64,000 bases of DNA from Syntrophobacteraceae bacterium (GCA_031292215.1 JARLHO010000161.1:1-64000), one strand, 5' to 3'. Numbered from the stretch's first letter, positions 16,818-26,610 are shown. Numbers and translations: made by a program. Notes: generated by a model from the letters alone, not told the origin.

Positions 16818-16930
16818 TAGCCCTGGCGCTGCTTGTGCCGTGGATTTTCACAAATCACCCTCACGGTGCCGTGGCGGCGAATAATTTTGCATTTTCTGCA
16901 AATACGTTTAACCGATGCCCGCACTTTCAA
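16817..16930 (-). CDS. rpmJ: 50S ribosomal protein L36
   Basis: This is a 37-aa L36. The translation reads [20 protein letters not shown], then [16 protein letters not shown], after a TTG start at 16930. The CxxC...C...H zinc ligands are intact, so this is the zinc-binding form. An aaagg ribosome-binding site lies about 9 nt upstream. It sits between infA and rpsM, as in the standard alpha operon. Confidence 0.95.
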   Translation of the reverse strand: MKVRASVKRICRKCKIIRRHGTVRVICENPRHKQRQG

Positions 16931-16971
16931 TTTGGAAGTTCCTTTCCACAGGCCGGCGCCGCCAGCAGGCC

Positions 16972-17199
16972 CTAGGCTTTGGACCTGTACGTGATGCGGC
17001 CCCGGGTCAGATCGTAGGGAGATAACTCAACCGTTACCTTATCGCCGGGCAGAATGCGAATGAAGTGCATGCGCATCTTGCCGGAGATGTGTGCTAAAAT
17101 CCGATGCCCATTGGGAAGCTCGACGCGGAACATAGCGTTGGGAAGAGTCTCGACAACGGTTCCTTCGACTTCAATAGAGTCCTCTTTAGCCATGGGCAA
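16972..17199 (-). CDS. infA: Translation initiation factor IF-1
   Basis: This is a 75-aa single OB-fold protein with [17 protein letters not shown] and [19 protein letters not shown], the usual IF-1 signature. It binds the 30S A site during initiation. The gene follows map and precedes rpmJ in the same direction. Confidence 0.97.
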   Translation of the reverse strand: MPMAKEDSIEVEGTVVETLPNAMFRVELPNGHRILAHISGKMRMHFIRILPGDKVTVELSPYDLTRGRITYRSKA

Positions 17200-17237
17200 G
17201 ATTCTCCAAGATCAATGTTCGAACTTTCTATTATAAA

Positions 17238-18014
17238 TTAGCCGTACAGTTTTGTAAACCTGTTTTTACGCCCAGTCAAGATCAGCGGTCCGTTTTCACT
17301 GACCGCTATCGTATGCTCGAAATGGGCCGACAGCTTCCGGTCACGCGTTACTGCCGTCCATCGATCCTCCAGGATGTCGATTTCGGCTTCTCCAACGTTT
17401 ATCATCGGCTCGATGGCCAGCACCATGCCGGGCTTTAGCCGAACGCCCTTGCCCGGCGGCCCGTAATTAGGCACCTGGGGGCTTTCGTGCAAATGCTGCC
17501 CGATGCCGTGGCCGACAAACTCCTTTACGACCGAATAGCCGCGCTTTTCAACATAATCCTGAATCGCGTGGGAGATATCGGAGAGCCGGTTTCCGCTAAC
17601 CGCTTTGGAAATTCCCTCGTACAAACACTCCTCGGTAACCGTGCAGAGCTTTACGGCGACCTCCGATATTTCCCCGACCGGAACGGTAAGGGCTGCGTCG
17701 CCAAAGTAGCCGCCAACGACTACACCGAAGTCCAGGCTTATGATGTCTCCGGCCTTCAACCGCCGGTGGCTGGAGGGCATGCCGTGGACGACCTCTTCGT
17801 TAACCGAGGCACAAAGAGAGAAGGGGAAGCCGTGGTAGCCCTTAAACGCGGGCTTTGCGCCCTTTTTTACCGCCATCTCCTCGCTTATCGCATCGAGCTC
17901 CCCGGTCGTAACTCCCGGCTTTATATGCTCGACCAGCCGATCGAGTATCTCGGCCACAATGGCGCACGAGTTCCTGATTTTTTCAATTTCCGCTTTAGAC
18001 CGTAAAATTATCAA
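17238..18014 (-). CDS. map: Methionine aminopeptidase, type I
   Basis: This 258-aa enzyme removes N-terminal Met. The metal ligands are visible in SLDFGVVVGGYFGDAAL, the VGHGIGQHLHE motif, and the later Glu residues in LAIEPMINVG and FEHTIAV. I chose a TTG start at 18014 because it gives M-IILRSKAEIEK, the family's usual N-terminus. The frame remains open upstream to 18089, but that extension has no homologous features. It sits downstream of adk, as in many secY-adk-map-infA clusters. Confidence 0.95.
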   Translation of the reverse strand: MIILRSKAEIEKIRNSCAIVAEILDRLVEHIKPGVTTGELDAISEEMAVKKGAKPAFKGYHGFPFSLCASVNEEVVHGMPSSHRRLKAGDIISLDFGVVVGGYFGDAALTVPVGEISEVAVKLCTVTEECLYEGISKAVSGNRLSDISHAIQDYVEKRGYSVVKEFVGHGIGQHLHESPQVPNYGPPGKGVRLKPGMVLAIEPMINVGEAEIDILEDRWTAVTRDRKLSAHFEHTIAVSENGPLILTGRKNRFTKLYG

Positions 18015-18137
18015 TACAACCGTCCAAATCAAACTACTAAGGGGCCAAAACCAAAGGGGCAGGGGGGACAAAACGGCTTTCCTGCCCAATCAATTTGCGG
18101 TCCCCGTAAAATCTCCAGATATCGAAGGTCCCTTCGC

Positions 18138-18779
18138 TTACCCCAGGACCTTTTGGATGCGCTGGAGGATATCATCCATTTTGCCAACCCCGTCAATCGG
18201 GCGGAGTTTTTCCTGGCGCACGTAGTAGTCGATAAGGGGCTTGGTCTGCGCCTCATAGGTGTCGAGGCGCGACTTAACGGTCACTTCATTATCGTCTGAG
18301 CGCTGGTAGAGCTCGCCCCCGCACTTATCACAGACCCCTGAAACCTTTGGGGGATCAAACATCACGTGAAAGCCGGCCCCACACGCCTTGCAGGTCCTGC
18401 GGCCGGTAAGACGCCCCAAAAGCTCGGAGCTTGGAACCTCAACGGATATCACGTGGTCGATATTTTGACCCAGCCCGCCGAGAATGGAGTCGAGTTCCTG
18501 TGCCTGGGCAACCGTTCGGGGAAACCCGTCGAGCATATAGCCACCCGATGCGTCGGGCTTTTGAATACGCTCTTTTACCAGGCCGATAACCACCGAATCG
18601 GGAACAAGGCCTCCGGCATCCATGTACTTTTTGGCCTCAAGCCCCAGAGGCGTCCCTTCCTTTAGCGCGGCCCGCAGCATGTCGCCCGTTGAAATCTGCG
18701 GGATAGCATACTTTTCAACAAGACGTTTGGCTTGAGTGCCTTTGCCCGCGCCCGGGGGTCCCAGTAAAATGATGTTCAT
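18138..18779 (-). CDS. adk: Adenylate kinase
   Basis: This 213-aa enzyme interconverts ATP plus AMP and two ADP. The P-loop GPPGAGKGT is at residues 7-15, the AMP-binding STGDMLR at about 31-37 and the DGFPRT motif at about 84-89. The LID domain carries the four-Cys zinc site (CKAC and CDKC), as in the long zinc-type kinases. I chose the internal ATG at 18779, which gives the conserved MNIILLGPPG start. Confidence 0.97.
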   Translation of the reverse strand: MNIILLGPPGAGKGTQAKRLVEKYAIPQISTGDMLRAALKEGTPLGLEAKKYMDAGGLVPDSVVIGLVKERIQKPDASGGYMLDGFPRTVAQAQELDSILGGLGQNIDHVISVEVPSSELLGRLTGRRTCKACGAGFHVMFDPPKVSGVCDKCGGELYQRSDDNEVTVKSRLDTYEAQTKPLIDYYVRQEKLRPIDGVGKMDDILQRIQKVLG

Positions 18780-18896
18780 CGCTTGCCTCCACAAATTGCA
18801 GTTTTAAAGACTGGTCAAAAACAAAAAGGATATTTGTCGCCTCGACCCGGTTTACCATCCTCTCCGCGGCAAAGCCCGCGAAGGGGGGGGGATGCG

Positions 18897-20204
18897 TTAG
18901 CGCCGGCTCTTGGCCCGGCCGCTCTTTAGAAACCCCTCGTAGTGGCGCGAGAGCATGTGCGCCTCGATTTGGGACAACGTGTCCATGGCAACGCCAATAA
19001 CAATCAGAAGGGCGGTTCCGCCAAAATAAAAGGGCACGCCGAATCTTTCTATCAAAACGGTTGGCAATACGCACACAGCCGAGATATAGATCGCGCCGCC
19101 AAGGGTTATGCGGCTCAACACCTTGTCCAGGTAGTCGGCTGTGGGCTTTCCGGGACGAATTCCGGGAATGAACCCACCGTATTTTTTCATGTTCTCCGCT
19201 ACATCGGCGGGATTAAAAACAATGGCAGTGTAGAAGAAGGCAAAAAAGATAATGAAGCCGATGTAGAGCAAAATATAGAGCCAGTGGCCGGGAGAGATCG
19301 CATGGGCAACCGACTGGACCCAGGGGACCTTAATGAAGTTGGCAACCGTTGCCGGAAACATGATGATCGAGGAGGCAAAGATTGGCGGAATGACCCCGGA
19401 GGTGTTAATCTTAAGAGGAATATGCGTATTTTGACCGCCGTAGACCCGCCGGCCCACAACCCGTTTGGCGTATTGCACGGGGACCCGCCGCTCGCCGCGC
19501 TCCATAAAGATAATGAAGCCGCAGACAGCGAACATGAGGACAGCGATCGCGCACAGGACAAAGATGCTCATCCCGCCGGCCCGAACCAGTCGCACCGTAT
19601 TAAAGATGGCCGAAGGCATCCGGCTCACTATGCCCGCATAGATGATAAGCGAGATGCCGTTGCCGATCCCGCGCTCGGTAATCTGCTCACCCAGCCACAT
19701 CAAAAAGGCCGTACCCGCAGTGAGGGTGAGAACGGTCATCACCCGGAACCCCCAGCCGGTGAGCATCACGAGAGGCGCGCCATTGGGGGCGTGCTGAGCG
19801 CCAAGGCCAACCGCTATGCCCAACCCCTGCACGGCGGAAAGCACAACGGTTCCGTAGCGGGTGTACTGAGTGATCTTTTTTCGCCCGGCTTCGCCTTCTT
19901 TTTTCATTTTTTCAAGGGCGGGCACGACCACGGTCAACAGCTCGAGGATAATCGAGGCGCTGATGTAGGGCATGATTCCCAGGGCGAATACGGAAAACTG
20001 GCTAAGAGCGCCCCCGGAAAACATGTCAAAAAGACCCAGCAGCGTACCCTTGGCAGCGTTAAAGTAGGCTTGAAGGGCCACCGCATTGATATAGGGGGTC
20101 GGGATATAGCACCCCAGACGATAAACCGAAAGGAGCAGCAGGCTCAATCCTATACGACGCTTGAGTTCAGGGATTCTCCCTATGGCCGAAAACCCGCCTG
20201 GCAC
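18897..20204 (-). CDS. secY: Preprotein translocase subunit SecY
   Basis: This is a 435-aa ten-helix membrane protein, the channel of the SecYEG translocon. It has the expected FSGGALSQFSVFALGIMPYI segment in TM2a/b and the cytoplasmic ERGERRVPVQYAKR and GGFIPGIRPG loops. A GTG start at 20204 follows an AAGGAA site and lies 3 bp after the rplO stop. SecE is encoded elsewhere in the same block (43892-44254). Confidence 0.97.
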   Translation of the reverse strand: MPGGFSAIGRIPELKRRIGLSLLLLSVYRLGCYIPTPYINAVALQAYFNAAKGTLLGLFDMFSGGALSQFSVFALGIMPYISASIILELLTVVVPALEKMKKEGEAGRKKITQYTRYGTVVLSAVQGLGIAVGLGAQHAPNGAPLVMLTGWGFRVMTVLTLTAGTAFLMWLGEQITERGIGNGISLIIYAGIVSRMPSAIFNTVRLVRAGGMSIFVLCAIAVLMFAVCGFIIFMERGERRVPVQYAKRVVGRRVYGGQNTHIPLKINTSGVIPPIFASSIIMFPATVANFIKVPWVQSVAHAISPGHWLYILLYIGFIIFFAFFYTAIVFNPADVAENMKKYGGFIPGIRPGKPTADYLDKVLSRITLGGAIYISAVCVLPTVLIERFGVPFYFGGTALLIVIGVAMDTLSQIEAHMLSRHYEGFLKSGRAKSRR

Positions 20205-20207
20205 CGG

Positions 20208-20666
20208 TTATTTTCCTTCCATGAACGTGATCATATGGACTTTTCCCCCGGCGGCTTCGATCTTTTGCACCGCAGAGGCAGAGGCCTTGTGAACACGGAT
20301 AGATAGTGGCAGAGTAATTTCACCATCGGCAAGCAATTTGACCGGGTGGTGAGTTTTCCTCAAAATACCGGCAAGAACAAGATCGGAGGGGCCGATTTCA
20401 CTTCCGGACGCAAACCCTCCGAGATCCCCGATATTTACGACTGAAAACCGTTTCTTGAAAATATTGGTGAAACCGCGCTTGGGGACTCGGCGTTGAAGAG
20501 GCATCTGGCCGCCTTCAAACCACGGAGGCACGCCCCCGCCAGACCTTGCCTTCTGCCCCTTGGTGCCCTTTCCTGCGGTCATCCCCTGGCCCGAACCCGA
20601 GCCGCGGCCCAGTCGCTTGGTATCCTTTTTAGCTCCGCGAGGCGGCGCCAGTTCTCCGATTCTCAT
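20208..20666 (-). CDS. rplO: 50S ribosomal protein L15
   Basis: This 152-aa L15 has the Gly-rich N-terminal tail (KRLGRGSGSGQGMTAGKGTKGQ) that threads into 23S rRNA, then a globular C-terminal domain. Its ATG follows the rpmD stop with no spacer (tagATG). It stands in the usual spc-operon position before secY. Confidence 0.97.
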   Translation of the reverse strand: MRIGELAPPRGAKKDTKRLGRGSGSGQGMTAGKGTKGQKARSGGGVPPWFEGGQMPLQRRVPKRGFTNIFKKRFSVVNIGDLGGFASGSEIGPSDLVLAGILRKTHHPVKLLADGEITLPLSIRVHKASASAVQKIEAAGGKVHMITFMEGK

Positions 20667-20858
20667 CTATAACCCCTGTCTTTGCACGACCTTAACCATA
20701 TGAATGACCTTCCTGAGCGCCCCGAGCACCTGCGGGGAACCGTATAGGTTTACGGGCCGGTGCATCTTCGTGAGTCCAAGGGCGCGCAAGACCTTTCGGT
20801 GTTTTTCGGGATGCCCTATCGGACTCCTGACCAGACTGACCTGAATTGGCTTTACCAT
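20667..20858 (-). CDS. rpmD: 50S ribosomal protein L30
   Basis: This is a 63-aa L30 with KPIQVSLVRSPIGHPEKHR and LGLTKMHRPV, the family's signature. An in-frame GTG lies three codons upstream (20867). An AGGGTG box spaced 6 nt from the ATG at 20858 favours the shorter form. Confidence 0.93.
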   Translation of the reverse strand: MVKPIQVSLVRSPIGHPEKHRKVLRALGLTKMHRPVNLYGSPQVLGALRKVIHMVKVVQRQGL

Positions 20859-20910
20859 AACTTTCACCCTGAAAATCGTGTGGGGGCCTCACCTCTAGCC
20901 GGGCTCGCCC

Positions 20911-21417
20911 TTAAGAGGTCGGAGCGTCTTCTAGGATGTTCTTCCCTCTGGTTTTGGATACCTGCTCGACACTGCGCAGTCTCTTTAGTCCCTCCACGGT
21001 CGCCTTTACGACGTTGTGGGGATTTCTCGATCCAACGCACTTTGTCAGTATATCGTGAATTCCAGCCGCTTCCATAATGGCGCGAACCGCCCCGCCCGCG
21101 ATGACCCCCGTCCCCGGAGATGCGGGCTTTAAGATTACCGAGGAGGCCCCGAATTTTCCGAGCACCTCGTGGGGGATGGTCGAAGCCGTTAGCGGGACAG
21201 CGACCATATTGCGCTTGGCCGCCTCCATACCCTTTCGGATCGCTTCGGGGACCTCGTTCGCCTTCCCAAGGCTGTATCCTACTTTACCGCTGCCGTCGCC
21301 GACAACGACTATGGCGCTAAACGAAAAACGCCGGCCGCCTTTGACAACCTTGGCCACACGGCTGATATGGACAACTTTATCAATCATCTGGAGCTGGCTG
21401 GAATCAACCGCTATCAA
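20911..21417 (-). CDS. rpsE: 30S ribosomal protein S5
   Basis: This 168-aa S5 has the double-stranded RNA-binding N-domain [20 protein letters not shown], then [20 protein letters not shown]. It has the C-terminal [11 protein letters not shown] motif. The start at 21417 is TTG, with GGAGG 8 nt upstream. The family's usual residues around the fidelity-related loop are intact. Confidence 0.96.
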   Translation of the reverse strand: MIAVDSSQLQMIDKVVHISRVAKVVKGGRRFSFSAIVVVGDGSGKVGYSLGKANEVPEAIRKGMEAAKRNMVAVPLTASTIPHEVLGKFGASSVILKPASPGTGVIAGGAVRAIMEAAGIHDILTKCVGSRNPHNVVKATVEGLKRLRSVEQVSKTRGKNILEDAPTS

Positions 21418-21444
21418 TGTATTTGCCTCCGATCCCGATAAGGA

Positions 21445-21819
21445 TTAAAAATCGAGCCCCTGCCGCCTGGCTGCGTCGGCAAGAGCCTGAATCCGTCCAT
21501 GGTAGATAAAACCGTTGCGATCGAAAACGACCTTCGCAATACCTTTTTCCACAGCTTTTCGCGCAATCAGTTCGCCAACGCGTCCGGCGGCGCTCACTTT
21601 GCCTTTTACCGGCCCCATTTGCTTGTACTCGGCCGAAAGCGTAGAGGTCGCAACCAGGGTTGCGCCCGTCAGGTCGTTTATGATCTGAGCGTACATGTGC
21701 TTGTCGGATCTAAAAACCGTAAGCCTTGGGCGCTCGACAACGCCCTCGATTTTTTTCCTGATTCGTTTCTTCCGTCTGAGCCGAGCGGTATAGCGCGGAT
21801 TTGTCGAACCTGTTGCCAT
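21445..21819 (-). CDS. rplR: 50S ribosomal protein L18
   Basis: This is a 124-aa 5S rRNA-binding protein. It has the [20 protein letters not shown] core and ends in [20 protein letters not shown], both typical of L18. The N-terminus is rich in Arg and Lys. It lies between rplF and rpsE as in the spc operon. Confidence 0.97.
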   Translation of the reverse strand: MATGSTNPRYTARLRRKKRIRKKIEGVVERPRLTVFRSDKHMYAQIINDLTGATLVATSTLSAEYKQMGPVKGKVSAAGRVGELIARKAVEKGIAKVVFDRNGFIYHGRIQALADAARRQGLDF

Positions 21820-21833
21820 TGTATCCTCCGACT

Positions 21834-22376
21834 CTATTTTTTCGAACCGGTCTTACCGACCTTGCGGTGGACCCGCTCGCCAGTGTATCTGATCCCTTTT
21901 CCCTTATACGGCTCAACGGGCCTAAGGGCGCGAATGCGCGCGGCGGTCTCCCCGAGCACCTCGATATCGATCCCCTCGAGCTTTACGACATTCGAGCGGT
22001 CAACGCTCGCAATGATTCCCTCGGGTAAATCGAATTGAACCGGCCGCGAATATCCCAGGTTAAGGTTCAGGGTGTGTCCCTGCACCTCGGCCCGGTAGCC
22101 CGTTCCCTGGATCTCAAGGCCCTTGACAAAACCTTCGCTCACACCCTTTACCATATTGTTTACCAGTGCGCGGATCAGTCCGTGAGTCGAGCGCGACTGC
22201 TTGGTATCGTCCCTGCGCTTAAACGCCACGGTCTCACGGCTGATATCGACGTCGATATTTGCCGGAATCAACCGCTCCAACGTCCCCTTGGGACCTTTTA
22301 CCGTAAGGGCCAAGCCATCTAAAACGACGTCCACCCCTTTAGGTAAAGGTATGGGCAATTTACCCACCCGTGACAT
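21834..22376 (-). CDS. rplF: 50S ribosomal protein L6
   Basis: This 180-aa L6 begins [21 protein letters not shown] and has two repeated domains. The C-terminal part contains [30 protein letters not shown], the conserved rRNA-binding region. It follows rpsH after an 86-bp gap that holds a heptamer-type hairpin. Confidence 0.97.
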   Translation of the reverse strand: MSRVGKLPIPLPKGVDVVLDGLALTVKGPKGTLERLIPANIDVDISRETVAFKRRDDTKQSRSTHGLIRALVNNMVKGVSEGFVKGLEIQGTGYRAEVQGHTLNLNLGYSRPVQFDLPEGIIASVDRSNVVKLEGIDIEVLGETAARIRALRPVEPYKGKGIRYTGERVHRKVGKTGSKK

Positions 22377-22396
22377 GGTGTAGCTCCTTTATCGAT

Positions 22397-22446
22397 AGGA
22401 AGCAGGGAGCGCGAAGCTTGCAGCAACTCCTCGCCAATTGCTTCCT
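22397..22446. repeat. Inverted-repeat hairpin between rpsH and rplF
   Basis: The outer arms aggaagca (22397-22404) and tgcttcct (22439-22446) are perfect. The inner parts are made of the same aagcagggagcg-type heptamers on one side and cctcgccaattgct on the other. It is one of the six related intergenic hairpins. It is weaker than the copies at 43231 and 52477. Confidence 0.5.
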
Positions 22447-22462
22447 GGTAAAAGCCTCTTGC

Positions 22463-22861
22463 CTACCAGACGGCGCAAAGCAGTTCGCCGCCAACGCCCT
22501 GGGTGCGGGCCTGCCGGTCGGTCATGACCCCCTTGGAGGTAGAGAGGATGGAAATGCCCATGCCGTTTAGCACCTTGGGGATTTCCTCATGGCCCACATA
22601 GACGCGACGCCCGGATTTGCTGATGCGCTTGGCTCCGGTAACAGCGCCCTCTCGGCTTTCTGCATATTTTACATTGATCCGCAGGATTCCCTGCTTGTCG
22701 TCTCGAATAAATTTAAAGTTCTTTATGAACCCCTCTTCCTTCAGAATGCGACACAAGTTGGCCTTCATGCGGGAAGCGGGGATGTCAACCTTGTCGAAGC
22801 GCGCTTTTTGCGCATTGCGAATACGGTTGATGAAGTCGCCTATCGGATCCGATACCATCAT
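22463..22861 (-). CDS. rpsH: 30S ribosomal protein S8
   Basis: This 132-aa S8 has the N-terminal [15 protein letters not shown] motif. The C-terminal [28 protein letters not shown] segment forms the 16S rRNA contact. Two adjacent ATG codons (22861 and 22858) are both possible starts. In E. coli S8 represses the spc operon at rplX-rplE, but I did not find that operator structure here. Confidence 0.96.
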   Translation of the reverse strand: MMVSDPIGDFINRIRNAQKARFDKVDIPASRMKANLCRILKEEGFIKNFKFIRDDKQGILRINVKYAESREGAVTGAKRISKSGRRVYVGHEEIPKVLNGMGISILSTSKGVMTDRQARTQGVGGELLCAVW

Positions 22862-22882
22862 TTCCTGATCTCTCCTCCGGTC

Positions 22883-23068
22883 CTACCAGCTAGCCTTGAC
22901 CACGCCTGGAAGTTCCCCTTTGAGCGCCATGTTCCGGAAGCATATCCGGCAGATACCAAACTTGCGCAGGAAAGCGCGAGGCCGACCGCACACCGGGCAC
23001 CGGTTGTAGGCGCGCACCTTAAATTTCGGGTTCGCCTTCGCTTTTGCAATGAGTGACTTTTTAGCCAA
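22883..23068 (-). CDS. rpsN: 30S ribosomal protein S14, zinc type
   Basis: This is a 61-aa short S14 of the zinc-binding class. CPVC and CRIC pairs (about residues 24-27 and 40-43) are both intact, followed by [18 protein letters not shown]. It starts with TTG at 23068. The longer, Cys-free S14 seen in some relatives is not present in the window. Confidence 0.96.
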   Translation of the reverse strand: MAKKSLIAKAKANPKFKVRAYNRCPVCGRPRAFLRKFGICRICFRNMALKGELPGVVKASW

Positions 23069-23080
23069 AGGGCCTCCTTG

Positions 23081-23620
23081 TTATCGCCTAAACGGCATTC
23101 CCATGAGGGCGAGAAGCGTTCTGGCCTCATCGTCGGTTCCGGCCGACGTAACGATTGTTATGTTCATCCCCTTGATCTTATCGATTTTATCATAGTCGAT
23201 TTCGGGGAAAATAATGTGTTCCTTGATCCCGAGGGTGTAATTGCCCCTGCCGTCAAGAGCCTTGGGCGAAATGCCGCGAAAGTCGCGGACCCGAGGCAGG
23301 GCGACATTGACGAGTTTATCGAAAAACTCATACATCCTGTCGCCTCGAAGAGTGACCATGCACCCGATGGGCATCCCTTTTCTGAGCTTAAAGGCGGCGA
23401 TGCTCGTTCGCGCCTTGGTGACGACCGGCTTTTGACCACAGATCTGAGCCAGTTCGGCGGTGGCCGAGTCCAGGATCTTTACATTCTGGATGGCCTCGCC
23501 AAGCCCCATGTTAATGGTGATCTTTTTGATCCCCGGGATTTGCATCGGGCTCTTATACCCGTACTGCTCTTTTAGCTTTGGAACAATTTCAGAATTGTAC
23601 CTCTCACGCAGTGCCGCCAT
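23081..23620 (-). CDS. rplE: 50S ribosomal protein L5
   Basis: This 179-aa L5 has [16 protein letters not shown] near residue 28, [20 protein letters not shown], and the conserved [20 protein letters not shown]. It binds 5S rRNA and the P-site tRNA elbow. It lies 12 bp upstream of rpsN. Confidence 0.97.
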   Translation of the reverse strand: MAALRERYNSEIVPKLKEQYGYKSPMQIPGIKKITINMGLGEAIQNVKILDSATAELAQICGQKPVVTKARTSIAAFKLRKGMPIGCMVTLRGDRMYEFFDKLVNVALPRVRDFRGISPKALDGRGNYTLGIKEHIIFPEIDYDKIDKIKGMNITIVTSAGTDDEARTLLALMGMPFRR

Positions 23621-23743
23621 TTCACCTCCATTCCCGCCCTTTATAGTGGACGCCGCCGCATCCGGGGACTAAGCCGCAGGGGGCGCTTGCCGGGAGCCAA
23701 AAGAGTTCCCGGAGCCCCAACGGATTAGACACCGCTTTACAGC

Positions 23744-24070
23744 CTAGTCGATGACTTCTTTGCATTTTTTGCAAAATCTGACCTTCTTTTCGTCATCGAG
23801 CACTCGATAGCCCACCCTAGTCGGGTCCGTACACTTGGAACAAATCACCATGAGATTGGACATCTCGATAGGGGACTCCTTTTCGAGGATTCCCCCCTGC
23901 CTTGACTGCTCGCTCGGGCGCAGATGCCGCTTGACCATGTTGAGTTTTTCAACGATGGCGCGACCTTTTTTGGGAATGACCCTTAGGACCTTACCGGTCT
24001 TTCCCTTATCTTTGCCGGCGATCACCTTCACATTATCGTCTTTTTTTATTGCATAGCTCTGGTGCTTCAT
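23744..24070 (-). CDS. rplX: 50S ribosomal protein L24
   Basis: This 108-aa L24 has the KOW motif ([20 protein letters not shown]) and the [16 protein letters not shown] motif. It ends with a C-terminal zinc ribbon CSKC...CKKC. I chose the ATG at 24070, which gives [12 protein letters not shown], because the upstream in-frame start overlaps rplN without support. A 123-bp spacer follows before rplE. Confidence 0.95.
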   Translation of the reverse strand: MKHQSYAIKKDDNVKVIAGKDKGKTGKVLRVIPKKGRAIVEKLNMVKRHLRPSEQSRQGGILEKESPIEMSNLMVICSKCTDPTRVGYRVLDDEKKVRFCKKCKEVID

Positions 24071-24095
24071 CGACCCAATCCCTTTTCGCTTTTCG

Positions 24096-24464
24096 CTAAA
24101 GTACCTCGGGAGCAAGCGAAATTATCTTCATAAATTGCCTGGCGCGGAGTTCCCTGGCGACCGGTCCGAAAATGCGGGTTCCGATCGGCTCCCTGGAGGC
24201 GTTGATCAGCACAGCGGAGTTGTCGTCGAACTTAATATAGGACCCGTCGGGGCGGCGGACCTCTTTTTTCGTGCGTACGACAACTGCTTTTAGCACGTCG
24301 CCTTTTTTTACTTTCGCATTGGGAATGGCTTCCTGGACCGAAACCACGATAATGTCGCCAACCGTGGCGTATCGCCTTCGGGTCCCGCCGAGCACCTTGA
24401 TGCAATAGAGCCGCTTGGCCCCGGAATTATCAGCGGCGTTCAGTTGAGTTTCCGACTGAATCAT
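24096..24464 (-). CDS. rplN: 50S ribosomal protein L14
   Basis: This is a 122-aa L14 with the near-universal [20 protein letters not shown] start. It has the [20 protein letters not shown] loop and ends [11 protein letters not shown]14 contacts the 30S subunit and the silencing factor RsfS. Confidence 0.98.
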   Translation of the reverse strand: MIQSETQLNAADNSGAKRLYCIKVLGGTRRRYATVGDIIVVSVQEAIPNAKVKKGDVLKAVVVRTKKEVRRPDGSYIKFDDNSAVLINASREPIGTRIFGPVARELRARQFMKIISLAPEVL

Positions 24465-24549
24465 TTCTTACTCCAAATGGTCTCGCACGTTTCTATTGCG
24501 GTGGGCGAAAAAGGTGTGCCCAACCACGCACGGTCCAAAACGGACCGCA

Positions 24550-24813
24550 TTAGAAAGCCGCCTTATCGAGGACTTTCACAACCAGCCATCGCTTTTCCTT
24601 ACTAATCGGCCGGGATTCCTCGATGAGCACCTGGTCGCCAACCGCGCAGGAGTTCTGCGGATCGTGGGCCTTAAACGTGTTCCTGCGACGAACGAATTTT
24701 CGGTACTTCACATCCCGGATCAGCCGTTCGACCATGACCACGACGGTTTTGTCCATCTTGTTGCTCATGACTTTTCCGACACGAGTTTTTCTTGTGGATT
24801 TGAGCTCTTCCAT
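24550..24813 (-). CDS. rpsQ: 30S ribosomal protein S17
   Basis: This 87-aa S17 is a single OB-fold with RVGKVMSNKMDKTVVVMVER and the RRNTFKAHDP...CAVGDQVLIEESRPISKEK motif. It lies between rpmC and rplN in S10-operon order. The 85-bp gap to rplN contains a ggtgggcgaaaaaggtgtgc stretch similar to the arms of the 12110 hairpin. Confidence 0.97.
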   Translation of the reverse strand: MEELKSTRKTRVGKVMSNKMDKTVVVMVERLIRDVKYRKFVRRRNTFKAHDPQNSCAVGDQVLIEESRPISKEKRWLVVKVLDKAAF

Positions 24814-24828
24814 AGTTTTTCCTGGCCC

Positions 24829-25029
24829 CTATTCTCCCGCTTTTCTGTCCATTTCGGACAAAATCGTTTCTATCCGCGCGATATCTTTTTTATTTTTCGG
24901 GAGTTGGGCGGTATTGTCCATCTGCCCGGTCGCTTTCTGAAACCGTAAGTTAAACTGGGCTTCCCGGATCTCTTTGAGCTTCCCGATCAGCTCATCTTTT
25001 GTCATTTCCCGCAGCTCGCCAGCCTTCAT
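24829..25029 (-). CDS. rpmC: 50S ribosomal protein L29
   Basis: This is a 66-aa helical hairpin protein with the [22 protein letters not shown] pattern of L29, located at the tunnel exit. Its start overlaps the rplP stop by 4 bp (ATGA), showing translational coupling. Confidence 0.97.
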   Translation of the reverse strand: MKAGELREMTKDELIGKLKEIREAQFNLRFQKATGQMDNTAQLPKNKKDIARIETILSEMDRKAGE

Positions 25030-25442
25030 AGCACATCCTGCCTCGATACAAATCGTGTGGGCAACGGGAGCTTATGCGATGCAAGCCCCAGGGCCTCGCG
25101 GGCAACCGCCTCCGTTACGCCTTTAATTTCGTAGAGTATCCGTCCGGGCCGCACTACGGCCATCCACCCCTCCGGAGATCCCTTGCCTTTACCCATGCGG
25201 GTTTCAGCGGGCTTTTTGGTAAAGGGCTTATCGGGAAAAATCCGAATCCAGACCTTACCCCCACGTTTTATGTGACGGGAGATGGCGATACGGGCGGCCT
25301 CGATCTGGCGAGAGGTAACATAGCCAGGCTCAAGAGCCTTGAGCCCGAAATCACCGAAGCTCACATCGCTTCCCCGATAGGCTGCGCCCCGCATGCGGCC
25401 TTTTTGTACTTTTCTAAACTTAACCCTTTTGGGAGCTAACAT
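25026..25442 (-). CDS. rplP: 50S ribosomal protein L16
   Basis: This 138-aa L16 begins [19 protein letters not shown] and contains [29 protein letters not shown], near the peptidyl-transferase and A-site tRNA region. It is coupled to rpmC. The gap to rpsC upstream holds a strong inverted-repeat hairpin. Confidence 0.97.
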   Translation of the reverse strand: MLAPKRVKFRKVQKGRMRGAAYRGSDVSFGDFGLKALEPGYVTSRQIEAARIAISRHIKRGGKVWIRIFPDKPFTKKPAETRMGKGKGSPEGWMAVVRPGRILYEIKGVTEAVAREALGLASHKLPLPTRFVSRQDVL

Positions 25443-25459
25443 CGTAAATCTCCGATTTC

Positions 25460-25535
25460 AGTGACTGCCGATAAGTGACCGGCGACTGGGTAAAAACCCA
25501 AATACCAGGTCGCCATTCACCAATCACCAGTCACT
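25460..25535. repeat. Inverted-repeat hairpin between rpsC and rplP
   Basis: The arm agtgactgccgataagtgac starts at 25460 and runs to 25487. Its partner runs from 25507 to 25535. The reverse complement of the right arm reads as 7-bp steps (agtgact ggtgatt ggtgaat ggcgacc). A further partial arm follows (tcactaatcactagtg). It is related in layout, but not in heptamer sequence, to the other gap hairpins. Confidence 0.7.
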
Positions 25536-25551
25536 AATCACTAGTGTGTCA

Positions 25552-26181
25552 CTATCCCGGCAACACTTCGCCCTTAAAGATCCAGACCTTTACGCCAATG
25601 ATGCCGTAGGTCGTGCGGGCAAGGGCCGTGCCGTAATCGATATCGGCCCTCAGCGTGTGCAGGGGAACTCTTCCTTCGCGGTACCATTCCCTGCGGGCCA
25701 TTTCGGCCCCGCCAAGGCGGCCGGCGGAGGCGACCCGTACGCCTTTTGCGCCGAACTTAAGAGCCGAGCTAACCGCTCGCTTCATAGCGCGGCGAAAGGC
25801 AACGCGCCTTACGAGCTGCAAGGCGATGTTTTCGGCAACAAGGGTTGCGTCGAGTTCCGGGCGGCGAACTTCCTGGATGTCAATTAGGACTTCCCGCTTA
25901 AACCTTCGCTCGAGGTCTCGGCGCAGCACCTCGATTTCAGCGCCTTTTTTTCCGATGACAATTCCCGGGCGCGCCGTGTGAATGCGTACCTTGACCTTGT
26001 TGGCGGCCCGCTCGATCTCAATTTTGGAGATGCCGGCGTGAAACAGCTTTTCCTTAATGTAGTCTCGGATCTGGCGATCCTCGAAAACCAGTTTGGAATA
26101 GCCCCTGGTGGCAAACCATTTCGAATCCCAGGTCTTAAGGATACCCAGTCGGAACCCTGTCGGATGAACTTTCTGTCCCAA
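25552..26181 (-). CDS. rpsC: 30S ribosomal protein S3
   Basis: This 209-aa S3 begins [14 protein letters not shown] from a TTG codon at 26181. The KH domain (about residues 40-105) includes [20 protein letters not shown], and the C-terminal domain contains [33 protein letters not shown]3 forms part of the mRNA entry channel. Confidence 0.97.
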   Translation of the reverse strand: MGQKVHPTGFRLGILKTWDSKWFATRGYSKLVFEDRQIRDYIKEKLFHAGISKIEIERAANKVKVRIHTARPGIVIGKKGAEIEVLRRDLERRFKREVLIDIQEVRRPELDATLVAENIALQLVRRVAFRRAMKRAVSSALKFGAKGVRVASAGRLGGAEMARREWYREGRVPLHTLRADIDYGTALARTTYGIIGVKVWIFKGEVLPG

Positions 26182-26195
26182 ACCTCACCTCCATG

Positions 26196-26262
26196 AGTGA
26201 TGTAGCGGGTAGCGAAAAGCAGGGGGCAAAACCTTTTGGCTTACCGCACCATGCCGCTCACT
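26196..26262. repeat. Imperfect hairpin between rplV and rpsC
   Basis: The left arm (26196 onward, agtgatgtagcgggtagcga) pairs imperfectly with cttttggcttaccgcaccat and the cgctcact that follows, ending at 26262. The left side again has the agcgggtagcgaaaagcagg flavour of the heptamer family. It is the least regular member of the set. Confidence 0.4.
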
Positions 26263-26274
26263 ACTGTATTCGCA

Positions 26275-26610
26275 CTATTTCTTCTCGTCCAAAATGACCG
26301 TTATATGGCTCGAGGGCTTAATGATCGGGGTGGCTCTGCCCATGGCACGCGGACGAAACCTTTTGAGCCTAGGTCCCTGGTCGACAGTAATCGTTTTGAC
26401 ATAGAATTTTTCCAGGTCGCCGATCTCGCGGTTTTCGGCATTGGCCATGGCCGAGCGCAAGATCTTGGTTATGAGACGTCCGCTTTTTTTGGGTGTAAAC
26501 CTGAGCAAAATCAGCGCATCATCGACTTTTTTGCCGCGGACCATATCGGCAACCAGGCGAGCTTTCTGCGAGGAGACCCGCAGGTATTTGCCAACAGCTC
26601 TTACTTCCAT
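26275..26610 (-). CDS. rplV: 50S ribosomal protein L22
   Basis: This 111-aa L22 has VRAVGKYLRVSSQKARLVAD at the N-terminus. The C-terminal hairpin RLKRFRPRAMGRATPIIKPSSHITV lines the exit tunnel near the macrolide site. Its ATG overlaps the rpsS stop by one base. Confidence 0.97.
   Translation of the reverse strand: MEVRAVGKYLRVSSQKARLVADMVRGKKVDDALILLRFTPKKSGRLITKILRSAMANAENREIGDLEKFYVKTITVDQGPRLKRFRPRAMGRATPIIKPSSHITVILDEKK

Noticed and set aside
18942-20306. 454-codon frame opposite secY/rplO
   Set aside because: Antisense shadow of GC-rich coding DNA. Composition is His/Gly/Asp-rich and there is no domain.
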